A program made the position numbers and the translations under genes. Positions 8,875-17,259 of a DNA stretch of 64,000 nt are shown here, piece by piece (position 1 is the stretch's first letter; each line of letters starts with the position of its first letter). The DNA is from Paludibacter sp. (GTDB lineage: Bacteria; Bacteroidota; Bacteroidia; Bacteroidales; Paludibacteraceae): contig JAQVAV010000006.1 in assembly GCA_028690665.1 (NCBI GenBank), positions 186,001 to 250,000 of the forward strand. Reading direction: 5' to 3'. Under the pieces are notes generated by a model that was given only the letters and a program-made list of their open reading frames with translations, did no database searches and was not told where the DNA came from.

Positions 8875-9990
8875 ATGCGAAAATCAATTTTATTTTTATA
8901 ACTTTATCAATTTCTCTAAAGGTTAATTGACGATTATGCTTTTTATAACTGTGAGAATATAAGTGGTACAATTAATATCCCGGCTGCAGTGTATCATATT
9001 GGTGGATATGTTTTCTGGGGGACAAAGCAAGTTAGTGCATATAGCGTAAATTCTGCAAATGCTTATTTTGTAGCAGAAAATGGCGTGCTGTTCAATAAAA
9101 TCAAAACTCAGTTGGTAGCTTGTCCGGGGCAAAAAACGGGTAGTTATACTATTCCGGAAAGTGTTACTCAGCTTTGGCCCGGAGTATTTAATAATTGCAC
9201 GCGTTTTTCCGGTTATATTGATATTCCTGCATCGCTCAGTATTATAGGTGATTACAGTTTTTATAATTGCAGTTCAATTGACGGATTTACTGTAAATTTA
9301 TCCAATAAGGAATATTCTGCTATTGATGGAATTTTGTTTAATAAAGCGCAGGATTCTTTATATATTTGTCCGTTAACTAAATCAGGAAAATACACAGTGC
9401 CTTCATCGGTCAACTATATAGGTTATTCTGCATTTGATGGTTGTTCTCAACTGACTGAAGTTATTTTACCTGCCACAACAAAAAACATTGATGATTATGC
9501 ATTTGAATATTGTACGGGATTGATACGTATCAGGCTTGGAGAGAATATTTCTGAAATAGGTTCGGCTGCATTTTATAATTGTAGTAATCTGCAACGTTTT
9601 GAGATAAAAACTACATCTCCACCTGATGTTGATTATTACACCTTTAATTCTATTGATAATTTAAATTGTACTTTGTATGTTCCTGTAGGTTGTACCGCTA
9701 ATTATGCAGCTAAAAATTACTGGAAGGACTTTTTTATAGAGGAAAGCTCTTTTGATGATACGGCAGCCCCTATAGTTTATACATCGGATGTGAAAATCTC
9801 AGGTGTGAAAGATCATATTGTTATTGAAGGTATCAGGCGCGGACAAAATATAGAAATATATAATGTTCCCGGACGGTTATTGAAAAAAATCCAAGCAGAA
9901 AATAGTTTGATAGAACTTACTCTGCCAACAGGAACAGTGTACATTGTAAGAGCCGGGGATACGAGAACGAAGGTTTTATTGACAAAATAA
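8875..9990 (+). pseudogene. BspA-like leucine-rich repeat protein with T9SS sorting domain, 5' part broken
   Basis: An ATG at 8875 opens MRKSILFL and then hits a stop at 8899; one frame further the sequence continues as a hydrophobic, signal-peptide-like stretch (ITLSISLKVN) that also stops. From about 8920 a third frame is open to 9990 and immediately reads as a leucine-rich repeat of the LRR_5/BspA type (IDDYAFYNCENISGTINIP), with further repeats such as IGYSAFDGCSQLTEVILP and IGSAAFYNCSNLQRFEI. The last 70 residues match a type A type IX secretion sorting domain (IEIYNVPGRLLKKI, ending KVLLTK). A GTG at 8989 could start a 333-residue product, but it lacks a signal peptide and cuts a repeat in half. 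Most likely a decayed surface protein gene that lost its N-terminal repeats. Confidence 0.75.
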
Positions 9991-10293
9991 TTGTTGGTCA
10001 TAATGTGAGTTCGGCATGAAAAAACAGGATAAATGTCTTATCTAAGGATCAGAAATTTCCCGATTTTAATCGGAGAAATACAGAATCTCTAATTCTGATA
10101 TTTGTTTTTAAATACTGTTCCTGTTTCTTGTATTTATTTATGAATTTATTGTATTTATTGAAGATATGTATGTTTTACCATGAAATTATGCCTGTTTACT
10201 GAAATTTATTTTCAGATATATTTACAAATATTATTTTTGAATTGTATTAATGCACAGTGACATATTTCCGGTTATTACTTAAAATTAAAAACT
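9991..10293. other. gene-free stretch upstream of the PqqD operon
   Basis: No credible coding region. It holds two small hairpins in a row, one at 10056-10078 (CCGATT-TT-AATCGG core with TTTC/GAAA extensions) and one at 10081-10097 (CAGAAT/ATTCTG), which could end the upstream gene or act on the downstream operon. A TAnnTTTG box (TATTTTTG) at 10232-10239 is the only promoter-like element, with no good TTTG at the right distance. Confidence 0.5.
10232..10239 (+). promoter_or_regulatory. possible -7 box for the PqqD operon
   Basis: TATTTTTG matches the TAnnTTTG consensus and lies 55 bases before the first gene of the operon. The upstream TTTG element is not present at 19-21 bases, so support is partial. 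Confidence 0.4.
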
Positions 10294-10533
10294 ATGAGAG
10301 TACGTAAAAATATAGCAACGAGCGATGAGGGTTTCCTATTCAATCCTACCACTGGCGATTCGTTTTCGACAAACCCTATAGGAACTGAAATAATCTTATT
10401 GATGAAAAAAGACAGAACCTCAAAGGATATAGTAGATGCAATATGCGAAAAGTATGATGTTGATAGAGCTCTTTTTGAAAGAGACCTTGACGATTTTACA
10501 TTGCAACTGAAAGAATTCAGTTTGTTGGAATGA
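10294..10533 (+). CDS. PqqD family protein (RRE-type)
   Basis: 79 residues matching the PqqD family (PF05402): a start with charged strand MRVRKNIATSDEGFLF, then NPTTGDSFSTNPIGTEIILL and a helical C-terminal half with KDIVDAICEKYDVDRALF and DLDDFTLQLKEFSLLE. PqqD-like domains are small winged-helix RiPP recognition elements that hold a precursor peptide or partner protein for a modifying enzyme. It is the first gene of a six-gene operon; an ATP-grasp ligase follows after 39 bases. No precursor peptide gene could be recognised nearby, so it may bind a protein or a small molecule carrier instead. Confidence 0.85.
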   Translation: MRVRKNIATSDEGFLFNPTTGDSFSTNPIGTEIILLMKKDRTSKDIVDAICEKYDVDRALFERDLDDFTLQLKEFSLLE

Positions 10534-10572
10534 GAGTGAGAATAGAGAAAATTTCTTTTAGAAAACACTAAA

Positions 10573-11643
10573 ATGCAAACAAGTACATTAAGAGAAAAAT
10601 TTAATCGCCCTTTGGTAATTGCTGTTACCGGACTTAATGCGATTGACAGCCCGGGACCGGGTGTAGCGGTAATCAGAGCAATTCGAGAATGTAAAGATTT
10701 TGATGTCAGAATAATAGGGCTTTCTTATGAATCATTGGAACCTGGTTTATATATGCACGATATTGTCGATAAAACCTATCAAATTCCTTATCCTTCAGGC
10801 GGAACAGACAGTTTATTCAGTCGGTTGAAATATATACACGAAGAAGAGCAACTGGATGTTATCATTCCGAATTTTGATGCCGAACTTTATAATTTCATGA
10901 AGTTAAGTTCTAAACTTAAAGAAATGGGTATCAATACATTTCTTCCTGAAATAGAACAGTTTAATGCCCGGGACAAAATGAGACTGAGTGAATTTGGTAA
11001 AAAATACGGCATGTTTGTTCCTAAGGATAAGATTATCCACGAGAAACGGGAACTGCAAAAGTTAGAAGATGATTTTGATTACCCCATGGTAGTAAAAGGC
11101 AAATTTTATGATGCGGTCATAGCCCGTTCAAAAGATCAGGCTGAGAAAGCTTATGAAAAGATTCTTGCCAAGTGGGGACTTCCCATTATTGTCCAGGAAT
11201 TTATCAAAGGCACTGAAATTAATATAGCTGCGCTTGGGGATGGAACGGGAAATGTAATAAGTATTATACCAATGCGTAAACTGTATATTACCGATAAGGG
11301 CAAAGCCTGGGCAGGAGTAACACTCGACGACGATAATTTGATTGAGCTGGCCCGGAAGTTTATCGAAGTTACCAAATGGCGTGGTGGATGCGAGCTGGAA
11401 GTGATGCTGACTTCCGATGGTAAACCTTATATCATGGAAGTGAATCCTCGTTTCCCTGCATGGATATATCTGACTGCCGCAGCAGGACAAAATCAGCCTG
11501 CAAGTTTAGTAAAAATGGCTTTAGGTGAAAAGGTGGAGCCGTTTACAAAATACGAGGTTGGTAAAATCTTCATACGTTACGCATGGGATTTGATTACTAA
11601 TATTCGTGAGTTTCAAATGATTTCAGCTAACGGAGAACTTTAA
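10573..11643 (+). CDS. ATP-grasp ligase
   Basis: 356 residues. N-terminal pre-ATP-grasp domain (about 1-110: PLVIAVTGLNAIDSPGPGV, then DVIIPNFDAELYNF), central lysine of PMVVKGKFYDAV as ATP ligand, hinge IIVQEFIKGTEINIA, and the metal-binding end EVMLTSDGKPYIMEVNPRFPAW (acidic and Asn residues near 275-291). ATP-grasp enzymes join a carboxylate to an amine or thiol through an acyl-phosphate. The nearest known types are the carbamoyl-phosphate synthetase large-chain and PylC-like groups, which does not fix the substrate. It sits between the PqqD-like gene and a decarboxylase gene (29 bases downstream), so an amino-acid or amine substrate is a reasonable inference. Confidence 0.88.
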   Translation: MQTSTLREKFNRPLVIAVTGLNAIDSPGPGVAVIRAIRECKDFDVRIIGLSYESLEPGLYMHDIVDKTYQIPYPSGGTDSLFSRLKYIHEEEQLDVIIPNFDAELYNFMKLSSKLKEMGINTFLPEIEQFNARDKMRLSEFGKKYGMFVPKDKIIHEKRELQKLEDDFDYPMVVKGKFYDAVIARSKDQAEKAYEKILAKWGLPIIVQEFIKGTEINIAALGDGTGNVISIIPMRKLYITDKGKAWAGVTLDDDNLIELARKFIEVTKWRGGCELEVMLTSDGKPYIMEVNPRFPAWIYLTAAAGQNQPASLVKMALGEKVEPFTKYEVGKIFIRYAWDLITNIREFQMISANGEL

Positions 11644-11672
11644 TAAAATCAGTAGTTTATACTATTTACTAA

Positions 11673-13031
11673 ATGAAAGATATTATGGAAAAGCAAAGAT
11701 ATGAACGGCCTGTCATTTTAAAAATGAACACAGGTCTCATGAATAAATTTGGAACTAAAACAGAAAATGAACCGGTGACACATATTGAAAGTGTTCCTGT
11801 AAAAAGTCTGTTAAGTGAATATGGCTCTCCGCTGTTTGTTATTTCGGAAAAACAAATCCGGAGAAATATGCAGAATGCCAAACGCATTTTCAAAACCAGA
11901 TATCCGAAAGTACGGTTTGCCTGGTCTTATAAAACAAATTATATGAATGCCGTGTGCCGCATTTTTCATCAGGAAGGTTCCTGGGCCGAAGTAGTTTCCG
12001 GTTTCGAATATCAAAAAGCGCTGGGAAATGGTGTGCCGGGCGAAAAGATTATTTTTAACGGTCCTGATAAAACAGATGAAGACTTGATAGCTGCTGCCAA
12101 AAATAATTCATTGATTCATATCGATCATTATGATGAATTATACAGTTTGATCCGCCTGAGTGAAGAGCTGGATTTACATCCTCGGGTTGCCATCCGGGTA
12201 AATATGGATACAGGGATTTATCCTAAATGGGACAGGTTTGGATTTAATTTTGAAAACGGACAGGCATGGAATGCCCTGACAAGAATTCTAAATTCGAAAA
12301 ACCTCGATTTGGTAGGATTGCATTGCCATATTGGAACATTTATGTTGTCGACAAATGCTTATGCTACAGCTACCCGTAATCTTTGCGAACTTGCCTGGGC
12401 TGCTAAGGAACGTTATAACAAAATGGTAGAATATATTGATCTTGGCGGAGGTTTTCCTTCTACAAACACTTTGAAAGGGGCTTATTTGCCCGGAACAGAT
12501 ACCGTTCCATCTATTGACCAGTTTGCCGATGCCATTACCGATGTGGTTCTTACTTATGGCTTCCGGCAGGAGGAAATGCCGACTCTTGTACTCGAAAGTG
12601 GCAGAGCTTTGATTGATGATGCCGGCTATTTGTTGGGAACAGTTTTGGCAACCAAGCGGCTCTCGGATGGACGCCGGGCAACAGTTCTCGATTTTGGACT
12701 GAATTCATTGTTTACTTCATTGTGGTACGAACACAAAATCAGTCCGGCAAAACAGCATGGTTCTCAGACAGAAGAAATGGTACTTTTTGGACCATTGTGT
12801 ATGAATATCGATGTGGTGAGGGAAAGTGTTGTATTACCATTACTCGAAAAAGGAGATCAGTTGGTAGTGCATAAAGTTGGAGCTTATAACATGACACAAT
12901 GGATGCAGTTTATTACCATGAGGCCTAATATTGTGCTGATTGATAAGGATAACAATACACATATTATTCGCAAAGCGGAAACGCTTGAATATATAGAGCA
13001 ACTTGAACAAATCCCCGATCATTTAAAATAA
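11673..13031 (+). CDS. PLP-dependent decarboxylase, fold type III (LysA-like)
   Basis: 452 residues of the ornithine/diaminopimelate decarboxylase fold. PLP lysine about 87 in SYKTNYM; HCHIGTF near 215; phosphate-binding DLGGGFPS near 256; ESGRALIDDAGY near 306; and the C-terminal catalytic cysteine GPLCM about 376, which comes from the partner subunit in the dimer. These residues indicate an active decarboxylase rather than an alanine racemase. Substrate choice (diaminopimelate, lysine, carboxynorspermidine or another diamino acid) cannot be read. An N-terminal extension of about 45 residues precedes the usual domain. A second in-frame ATG lies at 11685. Position within the operon suggests it makes or trims a building block for the ATP-grasp enzyme; a housekeeping lysA role is less likely but not excluded. 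Confidence 0.85.
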   Translation: MKDIMEKQRYERPVILKMNTGLMNKFGTKTENEPVTHIESVPVKSLLSEYGSPLFVISEKQIRRNMQNAKRIFKTRYPKVRFAWSYKTNYMNAVCRIFHQEGSWAEVVSGFEYQKALGNGVPGEKIIFNGPDKTDEDLIAAAKNNSLIHIDHYDELYSLIRLSEELDLHPRVAIRVNMDTGIYPKWDRFGFNFENGQAWNALTRILNSKNLDLVGLHCHIGTFMLSTNAYATATRNLCELAWAAKERYNKMVEYIDLGGGFPSTNTLKGAYLPGTDTVPSIDQFADAITDVVLTYGFRQEEMPTLVLESGRALIDDAGYLLGTVLATKRLSDGRRATVLDFGLNSLFTSLWYEHKISPAKQHGSQTEEMVLFGPLCMNIDVVRESVVLPLLEKGDQLVVHKVGAYNMTQWMQFITMRPNIVLIDKDNNTHIIRKAETLEYIEQLEQIPDHLK

Positions 13032-13104
13032 AAGTGTGACCCTATAACCCTTAATCAAACAATTATATATTTTTTACACTATCACAAAGACCAGGAGTTG
13101 CCTG

Positions 13105-15348
13105 TTGAACGGCAGGCGCTCCTGTTTAAATCTGAAATTATTGAAAACCACTTTACAAAATATTAAAACCACAATCTTACCGGGGGTACTGAATAGTTAT
13201 TCCATCATATTCTTTCTCAATAACCGCGTTTTGGCTATTGTGTTGATGGTGGTGACTTTTTTTAATTTTTATGCCGGATTAAGCGGGCTATATGCTGTGG
13301 TGCTTACCCTGTTATTAGGAAGCAAAATGAATTTGGATAAAACCGTTTTGCGCAATGGGGTTTATAGTTTTAACGGTTTGTTGACCGGACTCGGCATGGG
13401 AACTTTTTTCGATCCGTCGTTAGTTTATTTTGTTTTACTTACTCTGGTCACATTCCTGGGTATGTTTTTATCGGTTACTCTTGGCGGATGGCTCTATAAA
13501 TACAAATTACCACATCTGAGTATCCCCTTTGTGTTGTCGTTTTGGTTCGTATTATTACCGTCGGCTCAATTTGAACATTTAGGGCTTACACAACGGAATA
13601 TTTACTGGATGAACGAAATGTATGCTTTGGGAGGAAGTCCTTTACTTAATTTTTTTCAAACAGTAGATTCCTTGCCGCTACACCATGCTGTTGATATTTA
13701 CCTGCGTTCGCTCAGCTCAATATTCTTCCAAAGTAATTTGCTGGCCGGATTACTTATTGCGATAGCGTTGTTGTATAGTTCGCGCATATTTTTTTCATTA
13801 TCGGTTGTCGGCTTTCTTACTGCCTATTTTTTTGCACAATTTACAGGTTCTGAAACAGCCAGCATAACTTACTATAATATAGGTGCCAATTATATGATGG
13901 TTGCTTTTGCCATCGGTGGTTTTTTTCTTATTCCATCTAAGCAATCTTACCTTTGGACTGTTATACTTATCCCGATAACATCGCTTGTGTTGTTGTTTTT
14001 TTATAAACTTTTTGGATTCATACAATTACCGATATTTTCATTGCCATTTTCATTGGTAGTTATAATATTTGTATATTTTTTACAAATGCGTACCGGCAAT
14101 ACTTCTAAATTACAATTGACACCTTTACAGCATTACTCTCCTGAAACCAATTTATATACTTATAATAATAACAAAGACCGGTTATCAAGACTTTTGTTTT
14201 ATCCTTTACACTTGCCATTTTGGGGAGAATGGACTGTTACTCAGGGTCATGACGGTGAATATACTCATCTGGGAGAATGGGGGAAAGCATTTGATTTTAT
14301 GATACTCGACAATGAGGGAAAAACTTATCGCAAAACGGGCATGAACCCGGAAGATTATTATTGTTTTGGAAAGCCAGTGGTGGCTCCGGCAGATGGAACG
14401 GTTGAATTTGTTGTAGATGCTATTGAAGACAATGAAATAGGAACAGTGAATACTGTGAATAATTGGGGAAACAGCATTATTATCAAACATGCCTCCGGAC
14501 TTTATTCCCAGGTTTCCCATTTGAAAAAAAATTCAGCGCGTGTAAAACTGGGCGATTACGTAAAAGCAGGTGATTTATTGGCTCTGTGCGGAAACTCAGG
14601 ACGCTCTCCCGAGCCTCATCTGCATTTCCAGTTACAGGCATTTCCTTCGTTGGGTTCCAAAACATTAGATTACCCGTTATCTTATTATTTTAAGCGAGAA
14701 AATAATCAGTCTGTGCTTGCACAGTTCGAAAAACCTCAACAAAACGAAAAAGTCTGTAATGTTATTTCGAATCCATTGTTGAGAAAAGCTTTCGATATAA
14801 TTCCGAATACCCGGTTTGAGTTTAGTTATAAAACCAAAAATGGGGAGGTGAAAAAAGAAAGCTGGGAAGCATATACAGATGCATTTAACTATAAATATCT
14901 TTGGTGTGAACAGACTAAGTCTGCGGCATATTATGTAAACGATGGTTACATGTTCTATTTTACCGCATTTTATGGCGATAAAAAGTCATTGTTGTATTAT
15001 TTCTTCTTAGCTGCTTATAAAGTCTTTCTGAGTGTTGATGATCAAAATACAATAACCGACCATATTCCGTTAAATGTATTGAATAAAAATAATCCGATCG
15101 ACTGGTTGCAGGATATTATAGCTCCTTTTTATAACTTTATCAGCATAAAATTTACATTAAATACATTTTTATCAGAAAATACTTTGTCTAATACTACTAT
15201 TGCCTTAAAATCTGACATACGGATGAAAACTCCGGGAAAAGAAAAAATAATAAGTAATGCTGTAATAAGAGTGGACAGTACAGGTATCTCAGATTTTGAA
15301 TATAAATCCGGAAACAATTTTATACAGGCCACATGTTTAAGAAAATAA
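13105..15348 (+). CDS. urea-transporter-like membrane protein fused to M23 (LytM) domain
   Basis: 747 residues. Residues about 15-325 carry some ten membrane segments of the urea transporter family (PF03253), with the repeat signature SFNGLLTGLGMG near 90-101 and its second copy YNIGANYMMVAFAIGGFF near 255. A linker leads to an M23/LytM peptidase-like domain (about 370-540) with TVTQGHDGEYTHLGEWGKAF, DF, PVVAPADGTVEFV, GNSIIIKHASGLYSQVSHL and HLHFQ near 504. The first zinc ligand position, normally four residues before the Asp, appears to be Gly, so catalysis is doubtful. The last 200 residues have no recognised fold. No ATG is near the start: TTG at 13105 (after CAGGAG) or TTG at 13141 are the candidates. 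Overlaps the next gene by 16 bases. Confidence 0.8.
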   Translation: MNGRRSCLNLKLLKTTLQNIKTTILPGVLNSYSIIFFLNNRVLAIVLMVVTFFNFYAGLSGLYAVVLTLLLGSKMNLDKTVLRNGVYSFNGLLTGLGMGTFFDPSLVYFVLLTLVTFLGMFLSVTLGGWLYKYKLPHLSIPFVLSFWFVLLPSAQFEHLGLTQRNIYWMNEMYALGGSPLLNFFQTVDSLPLHHAVDIYLRSLSSIFFQSNLLAGLLIAIALLYSSRIFFSLSVVGFLTAYFFAQFTGSETASITYYNIGANYMMVAFAIGGFFLIPSKQSYLWTVILIPITSLVLLFFYKLFGFIQLPIFSLPFSLVVIIFVYFLQMRTGNTSKLQLTPLQHYSPETNLYTYNNNKDRLSRLLFYPLHLPFWGEWTVTQGHDGEYTHLGEWGKAFDFMILDNEGKTYRKTGMNPEDYYCFGKPVVAPADGTVEFVVDAIEDNEIGTVNTVNNWGNSIIIKHASGLYSQVSHLKKNSARVKLGDYVKAGDLLALCGNSGRSPEPHLHFQLQAFPSLGSKTLDYPLSYYFKRENNQSVLAQFEKPQQNEKVCNVISNPLLRKAFDIIPNTRFEFSYKTKNGEVKKESWEAYTDAFNYKYLWCEQTKSAAYYVNDGYMFYFTAFYGDKKSLLYYFFLAAYKVFLSVDDQNTITDHIPLNVLNKNNPIDWLQDIIAPFYNFISIKFTLNTFLSENTLSNTTIALKSDIRMKTPGKEKIISNAVIRVDSTGISDFEYKSGNNFIQATCLRK

Positions 15349-16511
15349 TTTTAGGTGTAATGTTGCTTGCAGCTACACAGGCATTTACACAGGAGATATA
15401 TGATTATGCTTCTGCCGATTCGGTAACATTAAAACTTTACCTCGAAGGAAACTGGAGACAACTTATCCGTTCAGGGAAGCAAATTCTGAAACAGAATATT
15501 GAGTTTAAAACGCTTGATCAAAGAATTGGTTATGCTTACTTTAAATTATCGGATTACTATAAATCTAAAAAGTATTATGAGAAAGCATTAGCCTTTGATG
15601 CAGTCGATGAAATTACCTTGTTATATTTGTACTATAACGGGTTGAATACAGGGAATAAAACATACGCCCGCTATTACGAAGGAAAACTGCCTCAGGCAAC
15701 AAAAGGTTATCTTAAATCTTCGCAGATAAGGCCTGTAGATGCGTTTGATTTGGAATACAATTATAAAACGGCCAGCAATGATCTTTTGGAAGTACGTTCT
15801 GCTCCCGATTACAAACGTATGGGAATAAATTCTCAGCTGGGTTACAAATTGAATTTGTATCAAACATTATCTGTTTATAAACAGGATGTTACGGCCTACG
15901 ATGTTTACATGTATTCTACCAAACAAACAGAATATTTTGCGTTATTAAATATTACCTTGACTCCGAAATTAAACATATTGGGCGGGTATCACTATTTGCA
16001 TACAAAATTGGATTCTGTTTTATATCCGGGGCATATTTTTCTGGGTAAATTACGTTACAACTCAGGGCGTTGGGCTGCAGGTGTCGGAATATCTCAGTTT
16101 AATTCCTCATTTAATAATACATTCCAGACTGAAGCTGAAACCGGCTATATGATTCCTACCAATCCCGGTATTTATATGGGAGCGAAAGTAACTATGCAAA
16201 ATGAGCCGGATTCAGTAAGATGGACATATACAGGGTCTGCCGGAATAATGTTGTTGAAAATGTTTTGGATCGAAGGAAAGGTGACATTAGGCGCGATAAA
16301 AAATTATGTTGACATGGATGGTTTGTATGTGTATAATTCTATAGATCCAACGTATTTTAGATCCGGTATCAGCCTGTTTTGGTACACCGGGAAAAACATA
16401 ACTTTGTATACTAATTATACTTATGATAAAAAACATTATATAATAGCAACAGATGCTGTTTTTGATGATTTACAACATTCATTTACAGGAGGAATAATAT
16501 GGAAACTTTAA
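15333..16511 (+). CDS. outer-membrane beta-barrel protein with N-terminal TPR region
   Basis: 392 residues. Signal peptide about 1-19 (MFKKIILGVMLLAATQAFTQ). Residues about 30-110 are helical and TPR-like (QRIGYAYFKLSDYYKSKKYY, EKALAFDAVDEITLLYLYYN). From about 150 the sequence alternates polar and aromatic residues in strand pattern to the end (LNILGGYHYLHTKLD, TLYTNYTYDKKHYII, ending GGIIWKL), as in YaiO-type outer-membrane barrels. It starts inside the UT-M23 gene and its end overlaps the TPR gene by 13 bases, so the three proteins are likely made together. It may be an outer-membrane channel or anchor for the product of the operon. No specific function is known. Confidence 0.75.
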   Translation: MFKKIILGVMLLAATQAFTQEIYDYASADSVTLKLYLEGNWRQLIRSGKQILKQNIEFKTLDQRIGYAYFKLSDYYKSKKYYEKALAFDAVDEITLLYLYYNGLNTGNKTYARYYEGKLPQATKGYLKSSQIRPVDAFDLEYNYKTASNDLLEVRSAPDYKRMGINSQLGYKLNLYQTLSVYKQDVTAYDVYMYSTKQTEYFALLNITLTPKLNILGGYHYLHTKLDSVLYPGHIFLGKLRYNSGRWAAGVGISQFNSSFNNTFQTEAETGYMIPTNPGIYMGAKVTMQNEPDSVRWTYTGSAGIMLLKMFWIEGKVTLGAIKNYVDMDGLYVYNSIDPTYFRSGISLFWYTGKNITLYTNYTYDKKHYIIATDAVFDDLQHSFTGGIIWKL

Positions 16512-17110
16512 AAAAAGTATTAATTGGAGTATTTGTGTTGTTGGCATTTCAGCTTCACTCTCAAAAATCATATCGAACCGCTTTTTATAAAAGTTATGAG
16601 TATGAAAAGGCCGGTTCGTATGCTTCTGCTTTGAAAGAGCTGATTTCGGTATATAATGCTAATGACTATTTCACAAATATTCGGATGGGCTGGCTTTATT
16701 ATCTGAATAAACAATATACAGAGTCTGTCAAATATTACGAAAAGTCCATAGCTCTGAAACCTTATGCTATTGAAGCCAAGTTTGGGTTAGTGAAACCTCT
16801 GAGTGCCACTGAAAACTGGGAGCGGGTAAAGATTCAATATCAGCAGATTTTGAAAATAGATCCTCAGAATACGCTTGCAAACTATTGGCTGGGAGTAATT
16901 TATTATAATCGTAAGAATTATTTAAATGCCGTAAAGTTATTCGAAAAAGTGGTTAATCTGTATCCGCTTGATTATGATTCGGTGATAATGCTCGCATGGA
17001 CCAAGCTCAATTTGGGAAAATCAGGAGAAGCCAAAATTCTTTTCAATCATGCACTGACCCTTCGTCCTAATGATAAATCTTCGCTCGAAGGTTTGAAATT
17101 AATAAAGTGA
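16499..17110 (+). CDS. TPR repeat periplasmic protein
   Basis: 203 residues with a signal peptide (METLKKVLIGVFVLLAFQLH, cleavage after about 22) and about four tetratricopeptide repeats: SYEYEKAGSYASALKELISV, RMGWLYYLNKQYTESVKYYE, NYWLGVIYYNRKNYLNAVKL and AWTKLNLGKSGEAKILF. TPRs mediate protein contacts; in this operon it probably joins the barrel protein to the M23 domain in the periplasm. Last gene of the operon, followed by a strong bidirectional hairpin. Confidence 0.8.
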   Translation: METLKKVLIGVFVLLAFQLHSQKSYRTAFYKSYEYEKAGSYASALKELISVYNANDYFTNIRMGWLYYLNKQYTESVKYYEKSIALKPYAIEAKFGLVKPLSATENWERVKIQYQQILKIDPQNTLANYWLGVIYYNRKNYLNAVKLFEKVVNLYPLDYDSVIMLAWTKLNLGKSGEAKILFNHALTLRPNDKSSLEGLKLIK

Positions 17111-17137
17111 TTTAAAATATCATAGATAAAGTCACAT

Positions 17138-17197
17138 AAAAAAGTTGATTGAAACAATTGGGGTATTGTGACCCAAATTGTTTCAATCAACTTTTTT
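17138..17197. terminator. very long bidirectional terminator hairpin
   Basis: Inverted repeat with 22 perfectly paired bases (AAAAAAGTTGATTGAAACAATT and complement) plus four to five further pairs after a one-base bulge, loop of about seven bases. A and T runs at the two ends make it usable from both sides. It lies between the convergent TPR gene and oxidoreductase gene. Confidence 0.9.
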
Positions 17198-17259
17198 ATG
17201 CTTCCGTTTTTAATATAACGGGTTTCTCTTAATATTCGAAAATATTGTCCGGATTATTT

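Noticed and set aside
8989-9990. Intact LRR gene starting at GTG 8989
   Set aside because: The frame upstream of the GTG continues a perfect LRR unit back to about 8929, no signal peptide follows the GTG, and signal-peptide remains are present at 8875.
10140-10202. 20-codon open frame upstream of the PqqD-like gene, possible precursor peptide
   Set aside because: Ends before the only promoter-like box, has no leader/core look and no ribosome binding site; probably chance in AT-rich DNA.
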